From NCBI GenBank assembly GCA_024704765.1, contig JAKMXF010000315.1, forward strand, positions 280,396-344,395: a DNA stretch of 64,000 nt, given 5' to 3'. Positions 40,501 to 55,500 of the stretch are shown here, piece after piece (the first letter of the stretch is position 1; each line of letters begins with the position of its first letter). Source of the stretch: Oopsacas minuta (taxonomy: Eukaryota > Porifera > Hexactinellida > Lyssacinosida > Leucopsacidae). The notes beneath the pieces were generated by a model. That model saw only the letters and a program-made list of their open reading frames with translations, was not told the DNA's origin and did no database searches. The position numbers and the translations under genes were made by a program.

Positions 40501-43500
40501 CATTGAATACTTTAAATATATACATTGTTACTTATCTTACACTATAACTGTTTAATCTGGTTCTTTAATAAGGAACTACACTACATCAAACATATGGGAC
40601 AGAACTTATTTGTCACCCTGTACAATCCATTCACCTGATAACAAACAACCTGCACACCTAAACTATTTGCAAAAGTTAGTTACTCTATTCTTCATCTTGG
40701 CAACATCACAGAATCCGCTCCCTTGGCATTAGCCACTTTCGAATCTACCACAACTACGGTACTTCCCCAATACCTTCCCATAAATACTTCACGCCAACAT
40801 TTCTGAAACTTTTTCCATCATCCTAATCATGTCGGTATTCCGTGATATCAAATGATGATAAATTATTTTTTGCTGAATTGATAGAGTGCCTTATCTATGG
40901 TGAGATTCAAAACAACTTGGTTTAAGAATATCGACATTCATGACACTTTTTTCACTATACTGCTATACCGGCTTATGTAGTGATTTACTAGAGAGTAGAT
41001 ATCAATTTGTTATTACTGGGAATTTAATCCATGGTACAAGACATTTATCAATTATTACTAAAATTTATGATAGTGATGCGAATAAACCTAGATAAATATA
41101 TTCTAATATATATATATTTGAATACGAATATGGACATACGAAATCATATTCCATATTGGTCATTTGTTAGATCGTCATTATACATATCAAAATTAATAGA
41201 TTGTCCTGAAAATTTAAGATAATTAAACATAGGTATTTTTAATATACTTGTTATACACTTGTGAACACAGTCAGCTAATATTAATTCGGAAACATCGATT
41301 CAGGAATTTGTCCCGATTTTTATTGCTTGGACAGTGGCTGATAATGTGAATGAAATCCGAAAATTGTGACAATGACGTCATAATTTCATCATCAATGTGG
41401 ACTTTCGTCCAAGACTCGAACTTTCCCGACTCTGGCCCAAAGTTCCTTGTATGCGGACTTTTGCCCTGAATCTCTTCCAGTTTGTTCAAACAATCCAGAA
41501 TATTCAAACACATTGATATACTCTCCCTTACCAAAATTATTCGTAAAATTCCATGGAAAATACTCAACTAGTTATAGGGAAGTATTCCGTGATCCAGTTA
41601 GCAGGTTACACGCCGCCTATCCAGTTAACTGCTAGGATTAAGCATATTCGGTTTGCGGAATAGTTTCATTTCCACTAACATAACCTAAAGTTTGTGAGGT
41701 AGTAACTTATATATATACGAATTTTGCTAGTTGGTGATTTGTTAAATATTACATTCTAGGTCCGTATTATTGAATTTAATAGATTTTTATGATACAATGT
41801 CATAACGATTGCATATAATAACTATTTATGCAATAGTATTTAATTTAATGTTAATTAGATATTGCGATTTTGATTAGATAACTATCCCCCATCTGCCACT
41901 TGTTCACGTCCTTTGCCATGGTGGCAATTGAAAAAATGCCCAGCCGACAGAATGACAGTGTAGCTCAGGATTATTTGTTTGTTTTATGATTACATGTGAT
42001 TTGGCATATAGATTTAGATTTGAAAATGTGAAATTTGAAATCTACCTACTCGATTACGACTAACTAACATTTACAATGAACTCTCTAGCATGATTTATTT
42101 TGTGCAATAAGGTTTGAAAATATACTTATTCATGTGGTGAATCTTCGAATTTGTAACTTTCACACTCTGAAATTCACAAATTCGGACTCTACGTCCCAAT
42201 TACCCCTCACAGCATGTTGAAGCCTAATCGCTAGCGTGCGTTTGTATTCACATAGAAGGGTTTGAAACTCTGATTAATCACCAAAGAGGTTTGAAATATT
42301 TACTTTAGAAAAAGTTATTACCCTAGGTGCAAATCTCTTATACAAAATATTTATTTTTCTACAAATTTTCATTTTAATTGTGCTGCTATATTTCCCACGG
42401 GCGCGCGGACTGCGGACGTACATACTTCGCACATCATCCATGTCATTAGGGGATTTCCCTATAGGAACTTTGTAATAGTATTGGTACACGTAGATATTTA
42501 TTCATCTATTTGTAGATTGATTTGAATATTCACATTGGGGAGGCTTCTATTATCCAAGAATCAGATTCAAATTTGAAGCCACTTTGTGGTTCAGGTTATA
42601 CTGGTTTGAATAACCTTGGCAATTCTTGCTATATTAATTCTGTAATTCAAGTCCTCTTCTCCATTCCACGTTTTTATGAATACTTCTATGGTACTGTTGA
42701 TTACTTGACATTATTTGAAGAAAAGAACGTAATATTTGACCTGATATTTCAAATAAAAAAATTGGCTCGTGGAATATATTTTAGAGAGTATTCATCAGAA
42801 TCATCGTTGCCTTCCAGCACTATTTTTGATTCGCTTCCAAATCAAGCCGTTATTCCAAAACAGATTCTGACAGATTTCGAGAACAACCCAATATCACTGT
42901 TGCATTTTCGGACTGCGATTGGCAAGGGTCATCGTGAATTTTCATCAAAAAAACAGCAAGATGCACAGGAGTTTCTACTATATTTATTGAATACTATTGA
43001 TAGACATCTTTTATCCTCAAAAACTAACCCTTGTGATATATTTCGGTTTAAGATACAGGATCGTTTAGAATGTCTACAAACTCATCATGTTCAGTATTCT
43101 ATACGAAATGAATCTATCCTGAGCTTACCAATTCCAAAATTGTCTAGTACTATCCAATCAAAGGTAAAATTTCTGTAATTTTGTTAGTCTGGAATCTATG
43201 ATTTATATATATCTTTTCAATGTACTTATAAATACATTGCTTTATACTATGGGCGTTCAATAAGTAGTCGTTATCACATTATAATTCTAGATTTTTCTAG
43301 CATAATTGTGTAGTCAGTGATGGAGTTTCTCAGAGTATTCCCCTTCGTGCTGTAAAACCAATCTCAGCCTTTTTATCCAATCGAAAAATACTTTTTGTAG
43401 TCTTCGGCAGGTATACCTTTCATATACTGGAAAATCGCCGATCCTATCTGAGCTTGACTCTCATATTTTCTGCCTGATAGATGTTTCTTTAGCTTTGGAA

Positions 43501-46500
43501 ACAACGAAAAGTCACAGTGAGCTAGATCTAGCAAGTAGGGAGGGTGATCTAGCTCCACAATCTTCATAGCTACTAACTTTTCTCTAACCAGCTTTGTCTT
43601 GTGCGGTCGGGCGTTATCTTGCAATATTCGCAATCCACGAGTTCCAGTCCCTGGCCGTGGATTTTGGTAGAATTTTCCAACCTCTGTTAGACACTCATTG
43701 GTGTAGAAGGAGCCTGTTATTGTTTGGTGTTTGGGGACACAATTCTGGCACACTTGACCATTAGAATAAAAAAATATACAGTACATAACCTTCGGATCCC
43801 GAAAGTCATGTCGAGGGATTATTGGTGGGTCCTGTCATTTTTCCACCCATACTTTGTTTGCTTCTTTTGAAAAAGGCTCAGAATAACGTACCCAAGTTTC
43901 CTCACCTGTTACAATCTCAAATAACCTTCTGGAGTCAGCTCGATCAAACTCAAAGAGCAATTTAGTAGCGCATTGGACCCTCTTTGCTTTCTGGGCCTGA
44001 GTTAGTAAATGCGGCACCCATCGAGCACATATCCTACGGAATTTCATATTATCATGTACAATAGCTTGAGCAGTTTCCGTTGAGATCCCAACCGCATCAA
44101 CTATCTCCACAAGCGTGAAATGAGGGCCTTCTTCAAGTAACGCAGATACCTCAAGGATATTTTTGTTACTGGCGCTGGAAACTGGTCTCCCTATTCTTAC
44201 CCCATCTTCAATGGACTCTCTACTTTCACGAAAGCGTCTAGCCCAATCAACAGCAGTGGAGTATGGAAGTGCTGTATTCTTTTAAACTTCCTCTAAATCT
44301 TTGTGGACATCTGTTGGTGAAACTTTGAGCAGTGTTCTGATCTTCACATATGTTCTCTGCACAATTTTGAAATCTGTACTTTTTGAAGCCATTAAAAATG
44401 TTACTATAATAAACTGTCAAAATGTAAATAGGTACAATGTTAGAACGAGACATCAGAATCAAAAACGCTTTGCATTATTGAATTCACAATGGATGGATTG
44501 TTATTAGAAAATTCAGTTTGATCTGGGCCAAAATATTGCGACTTACAAAATTGGAATAACTACTTATTGAACGGCGGAGTATACAAATCTTTCAGTACAT
44601 TCTTTTAAAATTTGGTATACGGTTGGAGTCCACTCGTTACTTCCAATCAACTATAATGCACTTATTTATCCCTGGACACAAAATATATAATTTATTTATC
44701 AGGGATAAAAAGGTGCATTGTAGTTGATTCGGTTTAAAAATAACTCATCACAAGTATAGTTAATGAATCATATTTTCCACATTTTGAAAGTATTTTTTAG
44801 ATTGAAAGACGTCATGTGTTCCCTAATAGGCTGACATTTTTGGATAAACTGCTACTTCGAAACACTATATGACACAAACATCAAAAAATTGAAATGGTAA
44901 ACTGGGCGACTTTTTTCAGCTGATACCATGGATTGCACTTGTTTGTCAATATTCACTAGCTCTATAATCGTTACTATTGTGGTTAAATCAAGATTGCAAA
45001 CCTATAGTACATGCCCATTTTCCATATTTTGATAATATATTTTGATGCGACATCAATGAAGATTATCGCGCAATCTTGAATATTACTATATATGTGCATA
45101 TACGGTATTACTTCACTATGGTACTAGATATCATATCAAATTGTATATTTTGGTACAACATATTATGAACAATTTTATGCCCAATAATTCAGGAATGTAC
45201 TATAATATGTGTCCAGTAAGCAAGTATTTGCTAGAATATGCCATTTTTTGATGCATAGCAGACGGTAAATATTGTATTTTGGTTTTAAGGTGAATGCATG
45301 AAATTATCTATGGATTATTTAATGCAATTCTAATACAAAGTTGGCTCGTTCTTGAGTTACAAGGGAGATCAGAAATAACTCATTATTATGAATATCGAAC
45401 AATATCTTGGTAATGGCTCGTATGATTACATAATCATTATACCCACATTATAGTATTTACTCGACTTCCTACAACCTGATAATCTATATTATTAAATCTC
45501 AATTATTGTTTCTTTGTCTGTTTGTCCGTTGTCAAGGAAAGATTCACTGTATGCGATTTGAGATTTTGCATAACTATGTATTTATCGTGTTAATTGAAGG
45601 AAGTAAATAGAATTCAATAAAACTTCACTAAATATATCGAATATGCTGAATCTAATTTCACTCTTTTGGATTAATAATATCTAAAATTATTGTTGTTTAT
45701 GATTATACAGTAAATAAATTAGCCAAATTTCAAAATATGCTCACAGGCCTGCTCTAAACGGCCTCCCAGGGGTAACTAAGTACGCTGCTGAATCAAAAGT
45801 GAATGAAATGTCGAATCAAACAATTAAGCCAGTGGTCGGGATATAGGGGTAAATTACCCCATTGAGGGTAATTTCAGACTTTCTTGGGGAATTAGGCCCA
45901 TCCGGATTTAATAGTATGAACACAACTTATGTCTACGAGAGAAAGCAGTTAATTTAATATAAGTAAAAATTTCTATTATACCAATAGCAAGCGATCTCAA
46001 TATGCCGTGTGTGTTTAATTATTTTTTGCTTGTAATCTCATTTGCAGCATGATAAATTCAAGAATCAAAGAGGAACTCTTGGAGTATGGCTTCATTTCAA
46101 CACCCGAGCTGTGCTGTGTCCAGAGTCCCTGAAATCATCTCAACTGCAGAAGTATCTGCGCAACAAACACCCTGCACCTTTGGATAAGCCAAAGAAATAT
46201 TTTCCCTATAAGGGAGTCGAGTCTCAAGGTAGGGGTTGGATCACATGCCAAAAGCTACATTTGATCAGCGGGACTCTTTAGAAGCAAGCTTAGAAGTGGC
46301 ATGGCTAATAGCTCGTGCAATAAAGCGGCACAACACCGCTGAGGAACTTATCAAACCGGATGCAACAACGATAACAGAGATTATGTGTGAGAAGGAGCAA
46401 GCAGCGAAATTGGGAACTGTTCCATTGTCAGCAAGGACAGTTTCGAAGAGGTTGGATGAGTTGGTACAGAACATCAAGGACCAGTTGAGCATAGCCATAA

Positions 46501-49500
46501 AGAAAAATGTGTTGTTCGCAATGAAATTGGACGAAACCTTGACCTCGGGAGCGATACTCAGCTCGTGGTATACGTCAGATTTCGAGCTGAATACAGGATC
46601 GGAGCAGAGAAGCTGTTCTGGAACCAGCTGGAAACAACAACTCGTGGACTCGATGTTTTCAACATGGTTGACTAATTTCTTGCATCTCGAGATGTAGATT
46701 TGTACTGAACTGATTGGTTTGCAGTTTCCACCGCCGGAGCGCCAGCTATGGTTGGGATTCACAGATAGACATTGGGCGTGAATGCTTTAGAGCCTGATAT
46801 AGACGAACTAATGAATAATGTAACCAAGATAATCATTTTCATCAAGACCTAGCCGCTAACTGCCCGATTATTCCGGGAATTGTATGAAGAAGCAGATTCG
46901 GAGTATTCCATCTTGCTCATGTACTGTGAGACACGGTGTCCTTCACGCAGCAACGCCCTGGAGAGACTTGGGATACTGAGGACTGAAGTTGCAGTTTTGC
47001 TGGCCGACAAGAAGCATTGCTGGGCCATCAAATTTCAAAACAACAAGTGGGTGTCTCTGTTGGAATATTTAGTGGACAATTTCGTGCTCTTGAACGAAAT
47101 CAATATATCATTCAGTTAGCCAGCAAATTTGTGCATTTATGACAAAACTTGAGCTTTGGGCAATAAGAGCTGGGGAAGGTAAGATTGCATCTTTCAGTCG
47201 TCTCGCGAAGTATCTCGAAGACGCCGAACTATCTTTGAGACTGTTAAAGCTGTGGTTTTTCACCACTTGAGCAAATTGAACTTGCGATTTGAACAGTACT
47301 TCCCAGAGGAAACTATGCTAAAAGAAAGCGTAGGATGGGTTCTCAACCCGTTCAGATGTTCCCTACAAAACCTTCCAGAGAAGCCAAATGGACTGGCAGA
47401 AACTCCTTGAATTGCCAGCGGGCTGAACTGCTCAAGGAGAATATGAAGGTTTTGACCTCGAGTCCTTCTGGATGAGTCAGCCAGCGAAAGCTCAACCATT
47501 GGCACATGAATAGGCGGCCGTTTTTGTTGCCTTTTGCGACTACCTACCTCGCAAAAGGCAACAACTTAAAGACGAAACCGCGAAATAGACTCAATCCTGA
47601 AAGCGATATAAGATGGTACTGTCACAATCCAAGCAGTAGTTTAAAGGAATTATTAAGATTGGTAAGTGTCATTTTATCCATTAGAGATAACTGTTCAGAG
47701 TTTATAATTTTATCTAATAGATAGATATATTGAGGTTAGGTTAAATCCAATATTATTTTTCGTGTTTTATCAATATACAGTAGTTCCTGTAGGTTGGGGT
47801 AACAGTGATCCGCGGAGCTTTTAAATGGGGTGTCAGTTAAGCCTAGTTCCAAACTACTGCATTAGCTTAGTCTAAAATCTGACAGTGAGGCCAAACATAA
47901 ATTCATCAATTGAAATTTGCAGGATCTGAGAGCTAATTTCAAATATATTGTTTTCCCAAACTGTTGGTTAGTATGGCATACTGACAATTCTGATACAAGC
48001 TTTATTCTTCTTCGTCTTATTGAAAATATTAGTTAAGTTGATTTATATCTAGAAATTTATTCATTTTCTCTGGATCAGCCAGGTTCCATGGATAAAGTAC
48101 AACTACTGTGCTAAATTCAATAATAATATTCGACAAATTGGATCATTAATACATCAAATTTTCAAAAAATCCTTATCTGATGATCACTATACTAAATCAC
48201 GTTCTTTTCATATCCTAGTGCCGAAGGACATATAAAGACGTTTATTGATTTAGCCGGCATAGAGGATACTGAAAACAATTCTTCTTCAGTTAGCCAAGCT
48301 CAAATTTATCATCTTTGTCAATTTAATAATATATTTCTTCCAAAGAACAGGCAAAAGTATATTGTAATTTCTCAAGTCATGTCAGTTACGACTCATCTAA
48401 TTTCTCCAGTATGTTATGTATATCTCAAGGTTATAGAGCGTATTTCTCTTTCTACGTTTAGACTTTGAATACAATATGTTCTTCGTTTTGCATTGAAAAC
48501 GATTTCTCTACCCTGGCGCCTAAGTTACTTCTTGCTTCAGTTCACTAGAAAGAAATAACATAGCTAAATGGATTAAATACACAGTACATTTAGTATTACG
48601 TGTAAATTGGGGAAATCTTTGCTCGTAATTGGAAACCCGAGGGCCCGACCAGAACTGTGTTCGCGTTTATGGTATCTAGCTTATATAAGAAATGGTCTTG
48701 TATTTCCCATCTTCAAAGTGTTTATCATTGATATTGAGAGTTGTGGTTTACGCGTATAGGTAATTTCAACTGATAATTATCCTCCGAATATGAATATTTT
48801 CGAACTATTTGTCCAAGTAACAAATTTCAAACCCTTATAGAGCACAGTGGTCTTAAATGCCCCATGCTAAGGAAGATATATTCCTGTTACAGTTTGATAA
48901 TCTTGTATGTTAATTTTATTCTTTAGTGAAAATTGACTATCTTAATGTATCCAATTATTGGATAATTTTCTCTGTATACTAACGATATTTGTCTGAAACT
49001 GAGTAAAAACATATCTAAGTACTCATTATGTTTCCAAATAATGAACAATTAGCTAATGTGTTGTCAAATGATATTCGAAATAGACCTAAAAGGACCTTAG
49101 GATATTGAGTGCGATTTTGGTGCAATATATTTCGCACACTAAAATACGTAATTGCTCAATTTGTTTCTACGGATTGAAATAGTTGATTAATGGATTGTCA
49201 TAATACATTCCAAAGGTGCCCTGACTGTATCTAGGGATTTATCCCTGAGCACAGGTAATTGAGACTTGACCAAATTTCGGAATAACTCTGTTTTCACAAT
49301 AATATCAATCCCACTTGAATTAACAAATCACTATTGGGGGTTGGCCAAGAGTATATTAATACCATTATTATTTTTGAAGTATATCGAAACCAATAATCAA
49401 TATGGCAGAAATTTATTTACCCTGTATCTAAGTTTAATTACTATAAGTAGAAATTATATTACTTATATAATGAGTATTCGTAATCGTGATAATGAATAGT

Positions 49501-52500
49501 TGTATAATATACTAAAACGGTGAAAGACACGTAGATAAATAATTTATCACTTCCATAAACGCTTATTTAACTATATTACGTGGAATTCATAATGAATTTG
49601 TGGTCAATGTAATGCTAGAATGAGAAATGTAACTGGTTAATATGCATATTTTCAATAGTATATACAAAGAATACGGTATATACACCAAATATCCATACAT
49701 ATTTCATTCAATCATGCATGTTTCCACCAATTAGGAAGTAACAAAATTCTATATATCCATAACACCCTGTATGTTAGCTTTGAAGCAATTGGCACTTATG
49801 CGATATGATTCTAACATCTTTCACATACTCTAATGCTAACCTCACGAAATATCTGTGATGTTAGTTTGAAAACTATACTTACGAGATAGATGTTAGCTGT
49901 ATTTTCGATCTAGTATATTCCAAGATTCTAGGCCTTTTCCTGGCAACTTTTTGATCCAAAACCAGAACTACATTTATACAATAATTCTTCAGCATGGGCA
50001 AATATTTTGTGTAGAGTTAGAATAATACTAGCCCACTGAAATGAATCAAGTCGAAAGAGGTAGGTTTCTTTACGCATATTTCTAAGATCTTCTGTTTATT
50101 TTTTGTTAGAATTAAAAATTTTGACTAAAGCTGCTAATTGAGCATGTGTTTTGGAGAGTACTATTCTGTGTTTGGCATCAACTAAACTTATGACACTCTA
50201 TGTATTTAGATTTGTATAAAAATGCTTGAATTGTGTTTCGGACTTATTTCATAGATCTCTTAATATGTGGAGAATTTGGAGACCTTGTAATTTTCCCATA
50301 ATTCAAGCGATAAATTAATTATTAATACATTGATCTAACGAAAACGCGAGTGTATATATTAAGTGGTGAAGCAGGGCTGATATCGATTGTTGAAATGGGT
50401 TGATGAGTCAAGCTGTACCTTTGGGCAAATGAAAGTTTGATAATCGCTTCGATATCTTTAATCTCCCCAAACTTTTCTATTGCCTCTGTAATTTCCCTAT
50501 TAATAGGTAAGCCCTGAATAATCTATTCACGGTCAATGAGGTATGAATGAGTTAGCATCTCCTGCCTTGAAAATATTGCTGCTATTTTCCCATCTAACAT
50601 TACCATATTATGTCAACATTGATAACTCCATTACACACATTTATACCTTGTTCCTTCATAACTTATGTGTCAGGATTGATGAATTGATTCATGAATTCCC
50701 GAATGTTTTCCTCACTCTCTCTTTAGCTGCTCAAAGAAAAACTGGCCTTTTAGAGAAAGGAGAGCTCTTTTTCCAGATCACCCTACCTGATTCTGCAATG
50801 ATGTCTTTTGGTTTAAAGTAAATATGATATAGCTTTTAGGATCTGTTTCGTTCTCTTTTGGTTATACGTTATGTGACTTTTGACACATCTAATCCATCAG
50901 TTAATTTGAGAGTTAGTGGATAATCGTCAACAGATAGCGAGTTAATTGAGTCTACCTTTCGTTCAGCTGTTTGCTTAACAAATTTGATATATGATATATA
51001 CCCCTCTAATTGGCTTACTAATTTCAGGATGCAATATAATTATAGGTCGTTAGATTAATGAACCCCTGATGTCTGCAACATATTTATATTCACCAAGATT
51101 GACTCCATTATGAAGCAATAACTGTCGAAACTGAGTATATTTTCTTCTTCATTTTTCCACAAGGTGTACAACGAATACTGATTTATCTTTGGGAATATAT
51201 ATTGTTTGTCTCGATCACTGAAGTTTCCTTTATAAGCAATTGATTTTGATAAACTAGCAACTGTGCGATTGTTCTCTTCATTGGCCAGTAGTTGTAATGC
51301 AAGAGATGCAATTGTGATGGAAGAAGTGTGCTCACGTTCGGACACTAATCTGATGACCTCTAGAACAGCTTTTGACTTACGAGTTGTTGCTAAGTGAAGA
51401 GATAGAAGATCCTTACTCATAGTAACAATATATTCGGAGTTATCCTCTAAAATTTCAGTAAGACGACGCTTCTTTTGTGAAGGTTGCCAGGGAATCGCTT
51501 CATTTCCCAACAACAGTAATCCAATATTATAGATTTTACAGTTTTTTTTGGATTGTTATATTTGAATCTACTCTTTTCAAAAGTGAACATACATTGGCAT
51601 TTTTGCCCTCACCTTAACCAAGAACTTCAACCACTTCATTGTTACATGTTTGAATTCAAAGAGATGTCTTGTTAGGATGAGTGCTAAGTAGTGTCTGGTT
51701 TTAGGAAGAGAAGTTCCTGAATTACACTGAGCTATTTATTATAGTAATTATGTATATATTCGTTGCCATGGAGTTGTATGTCTTGTCTATTAACAGTTAA
51801 CGAGAACAAATATGCTAGATAATGCAGCTCAGTTTTATAATTGGTATTGCTTTGTCTGAAAGTAAGATACTAATGTGCTTCAATTCACTAGAACAATTCA
51901 GTGGCTATTTAGTGTTTCCTAGCAACGAAAAGTGGACATTAGAATGTACAACATGAAATACTCTTTAGCCACTTTGCGGACGCCCAAAATTAGATGTGCT
52001 CTTTAAATTCAATTGAAATTGTTTGTATATTATTTCTTATCAGTAAAATGTGGTTTTCAGATTGTGTCCTTTAATGAGTTCTATTTATGAGATTCATTCT
52101 TTAATACTTTTCTCCACTTAGGATTGAGAACAAGTCATCATTTTGAGCCATATGATGTTTTTAGTAAATTCCAAATATTCGCTAATTGCATCCAAGATAT
52201 TACATTACAATACAATTAAACGTTTCTAAGAAATAAGAATTGATGTTATTTTAGGTTTAACACAAACTTATATCTTTTGCTTATTTGGCTTCACATGCTA
52301 TGATGATTTCTTGTTAATAATTTGACCTAGATCAAATCATAATTTCAAAATACACTCTCAATATTTTCTCAATTTCATTACACTTAAAATTTTACAATTC
52401 TACCATATTCGTTTTTAGGCTATTTCTTGCGATAAACCGCTGTGTACGGTGCCTACACAGTGGTATATGGCAAGACATAGTCTTTTGATTCAATTAGATT

Positions 52501-55500
52501 TCATATTCTCATATTAGACTTTGTTCATATATTATAAGTAAAAGTAACAATTGGTTGAACCAGAAAATATTACTTCAACGTTAATTCGAATCCTTCTTAC
52601 TACATGGAAATAATCAATGTTAGTACACCCTTGAAAGTCATCCGTTTAAATGATCATCTCTCAATACCATTAAGGGATCTTACACGATCAGCGTTTCATT
52701 TATTTACCTCGTGTAGTGTCTTGGATATCAAGATCCTAGCAGTTCTTGCTTGGCAATTCGGGTAAATTGAGTAACCAAAAGTATGCTAGTTTGAAAACTG
52801 ACTTATTGGAACATCATTCTGGACTCTATCGTATGATGGCTGGTTCGAATTTTCATATTTTTACATTCAAATTCTTTAATCCGAGGGTCTTCTTAAGTTC
52901 TCTAACATCCTAATAATGTAGTCTGGCCTACTGAACTTTTCTCAATACATACATACATTTGTCAAAGCTTTTACTTCACCTTCTATTACTTCTAGTGATG
53001 ACCAATTAGTTATTGAGCCTTATCTTGATGGAAATGCTGTTATATTCTCAATTGTATACACTCAGAATATACCTCAGTCTTAAGCTTTATAGGTTGATAT
53101 TAGGTCTATAAATTCTTGAAAGGGTTTCAGGGTGTATATTGTGCACTGATACACTAAATAATCAAATATCTATCTGCTTCAAAGAATTTCAAATGGAATT
53201 TCAATATTTTGTGCAAAACCATATAGAGATATTTGATAATCATTGATATAACATTTGGATTTGATATTTTTGACAATTAGCATAATTCTCCTGTACTTTT
53301 ACTGTTAGGCCTTGTTTTAATAGGCTATGGATAGAGATGCTACGTATATTGCTAATGATAAATAGACTATGTTAATTTTATTCAATTGTATATTGCATTC
53401 TTTGAATTTTTTGGCCCGTCTCCCCAATGAATGACCTGAAATGTTTTTCGATATGTTAAATATTTGACCAATGATAGTAACAATATATTTTGATATTTAA
53501 TTGTCATATTTGTTAAACAAGAGATGATACACACTAAACCATACAAAATTTCATAAATTTAATTTTCGGAGGGAAAATCTCGACAGCCAGTATTAGAGGA
53601 CAAAAAACTTCATTATTCGCCTATTAATTTTGGTATCGTTTGAAATATTGACTTATAAAAATTATATATTCTTATATGTACTACTAAAATACGATGATAA
53701 CACAAATGCGTAAGAATTTACAGTTCGAAAATAATTTTTCAATTATTGAAAATATTTTTTTGAGATGTTGTAGTTTTGGATTTATATTTTCCTACTAATT
53801 CAGATATGGATATTCCCAAAAATATATCCAAATCAGATTTTGGGGATATACCTACCTCTGCATGTTGCCAAGCACTGTGAGTCAATGGTCGGAAACCGAT
53901 GTGGAGAAAATCCTGAATTATTGAAGGCGATTTCCATTCGACAAAGAGTTGATTTGATAAATCAGATTGTCCAGAAATTGATGGGATAGAACTTACAGCA
54001 ACGACTATGATATTCCTCACATTTCTTACACATTATGATACAATTTGTCCCTGTTCGCCTCAGGATTGTTACCGTGGACCAGTTTACTTATCTTTACCCA
54101 ATAGATTTTGGATTCCTAGGATAAGAAATAATAGTAGCGTCTGGGAAAAGCAATTTGATAATACCAATGGACTTTAAAGCAAATATATACTGCTTTAACT
54201 AGCCTGACAAAAACAAGCCTAAAATAGGACTCAATGTTATACCTGCCTGCAAGAATCGATTGAACTTGTATATTTGCCACAATTATTGTTATATTCATTT
54301 GAATCCCCTTTGGTCCAATAAAGGGGCCAACTTTGAAAAATATCGTATTCTGAAATTTCAGTAAATTTCAACCTCACTTCCTTAAACGTGAATTATCGCA
54401 TAAAAGCTCCGAAATTGTATTAAAATCAACAGTAAGAGAATCTATTTTGAACCAGATTCATGGAATAGGACCGGTTAGACAAAATCTGATTATTCAGTGA
54501 CTTCTAATCTTACAAGATGTACAAAATTGCATCGTGCTTGTTGAATTATCTATGCAACATTGATACAAGAAGTTTCTTGTTGCATGAGAATAGGAACATG
54601 TTCTATTTACTGTAACAATGTTGCTTGAAAACGTAATTTTATTTGCAAAATTTTTTATAGTATATGCTGCCTTGTATGCCAAAGTTGCATCATGTATAGT
54701 GGCCTTATCAAACTAAGTCCAGAAGTTATATACTAATTAGTGATATTCTGTACCTTGATCTTTGTTTTTGTTATACTTGAAGGATAAACAATAATTTCTA
54801 TAATCAATGGAATAACTGAATGAAGACCTATTGATAATCAGGTGACGTTATCTATTTGAGTTGGATTTACTTTGGAATTGGAAATACCAAATGAGGGAAA
54901 GAGAATTGTTATTCAAAGTTTGAAATTTTCGGCTTACGGATAATTAGTGTTTAGTAACAATTAACAGAGAAATTATTGTAGGCGTATACGTACAATTTGT
55001 TCTTGTTAGTAATAACACGTATTCAAGTCTTAAATTTGCTAATTCTTGAAATTATTATCGTTTTTACTAGTTATAAATATTTTTCTACAAATTTTGAACA
55101 CATAATCTATCTACACGAAAAAGTATCAAAATACAACGAGAAGCCACCCAAACAACACATTATAGTATCCAGGCGAAAAATATCAAAATATAACGAGAAG
55201 ACACTCAAGCAACACATTATAGCTTCCTTTGCAAAGGTTTTCAGAACCCAAATGTTAAATCACGAACGCTACACTTTCGGAGGACAGATATAAGATTGAT
55301 GTAAACAAGGATATGTATTTGAATTCGCAGCTAATCTCTTCTTCGCATATTTACAAGATTTATCATATGATTGATGAAATTGACACCTTTGGCTTATACT
55401 TTGAATTATGTCAATAATCTTACTATTTCTTATTGATGATTTTGTTCATTTGTTAGAAACTTAATACAGTTGCCCGAGCTGCACTACTTATCTGTCCTCC

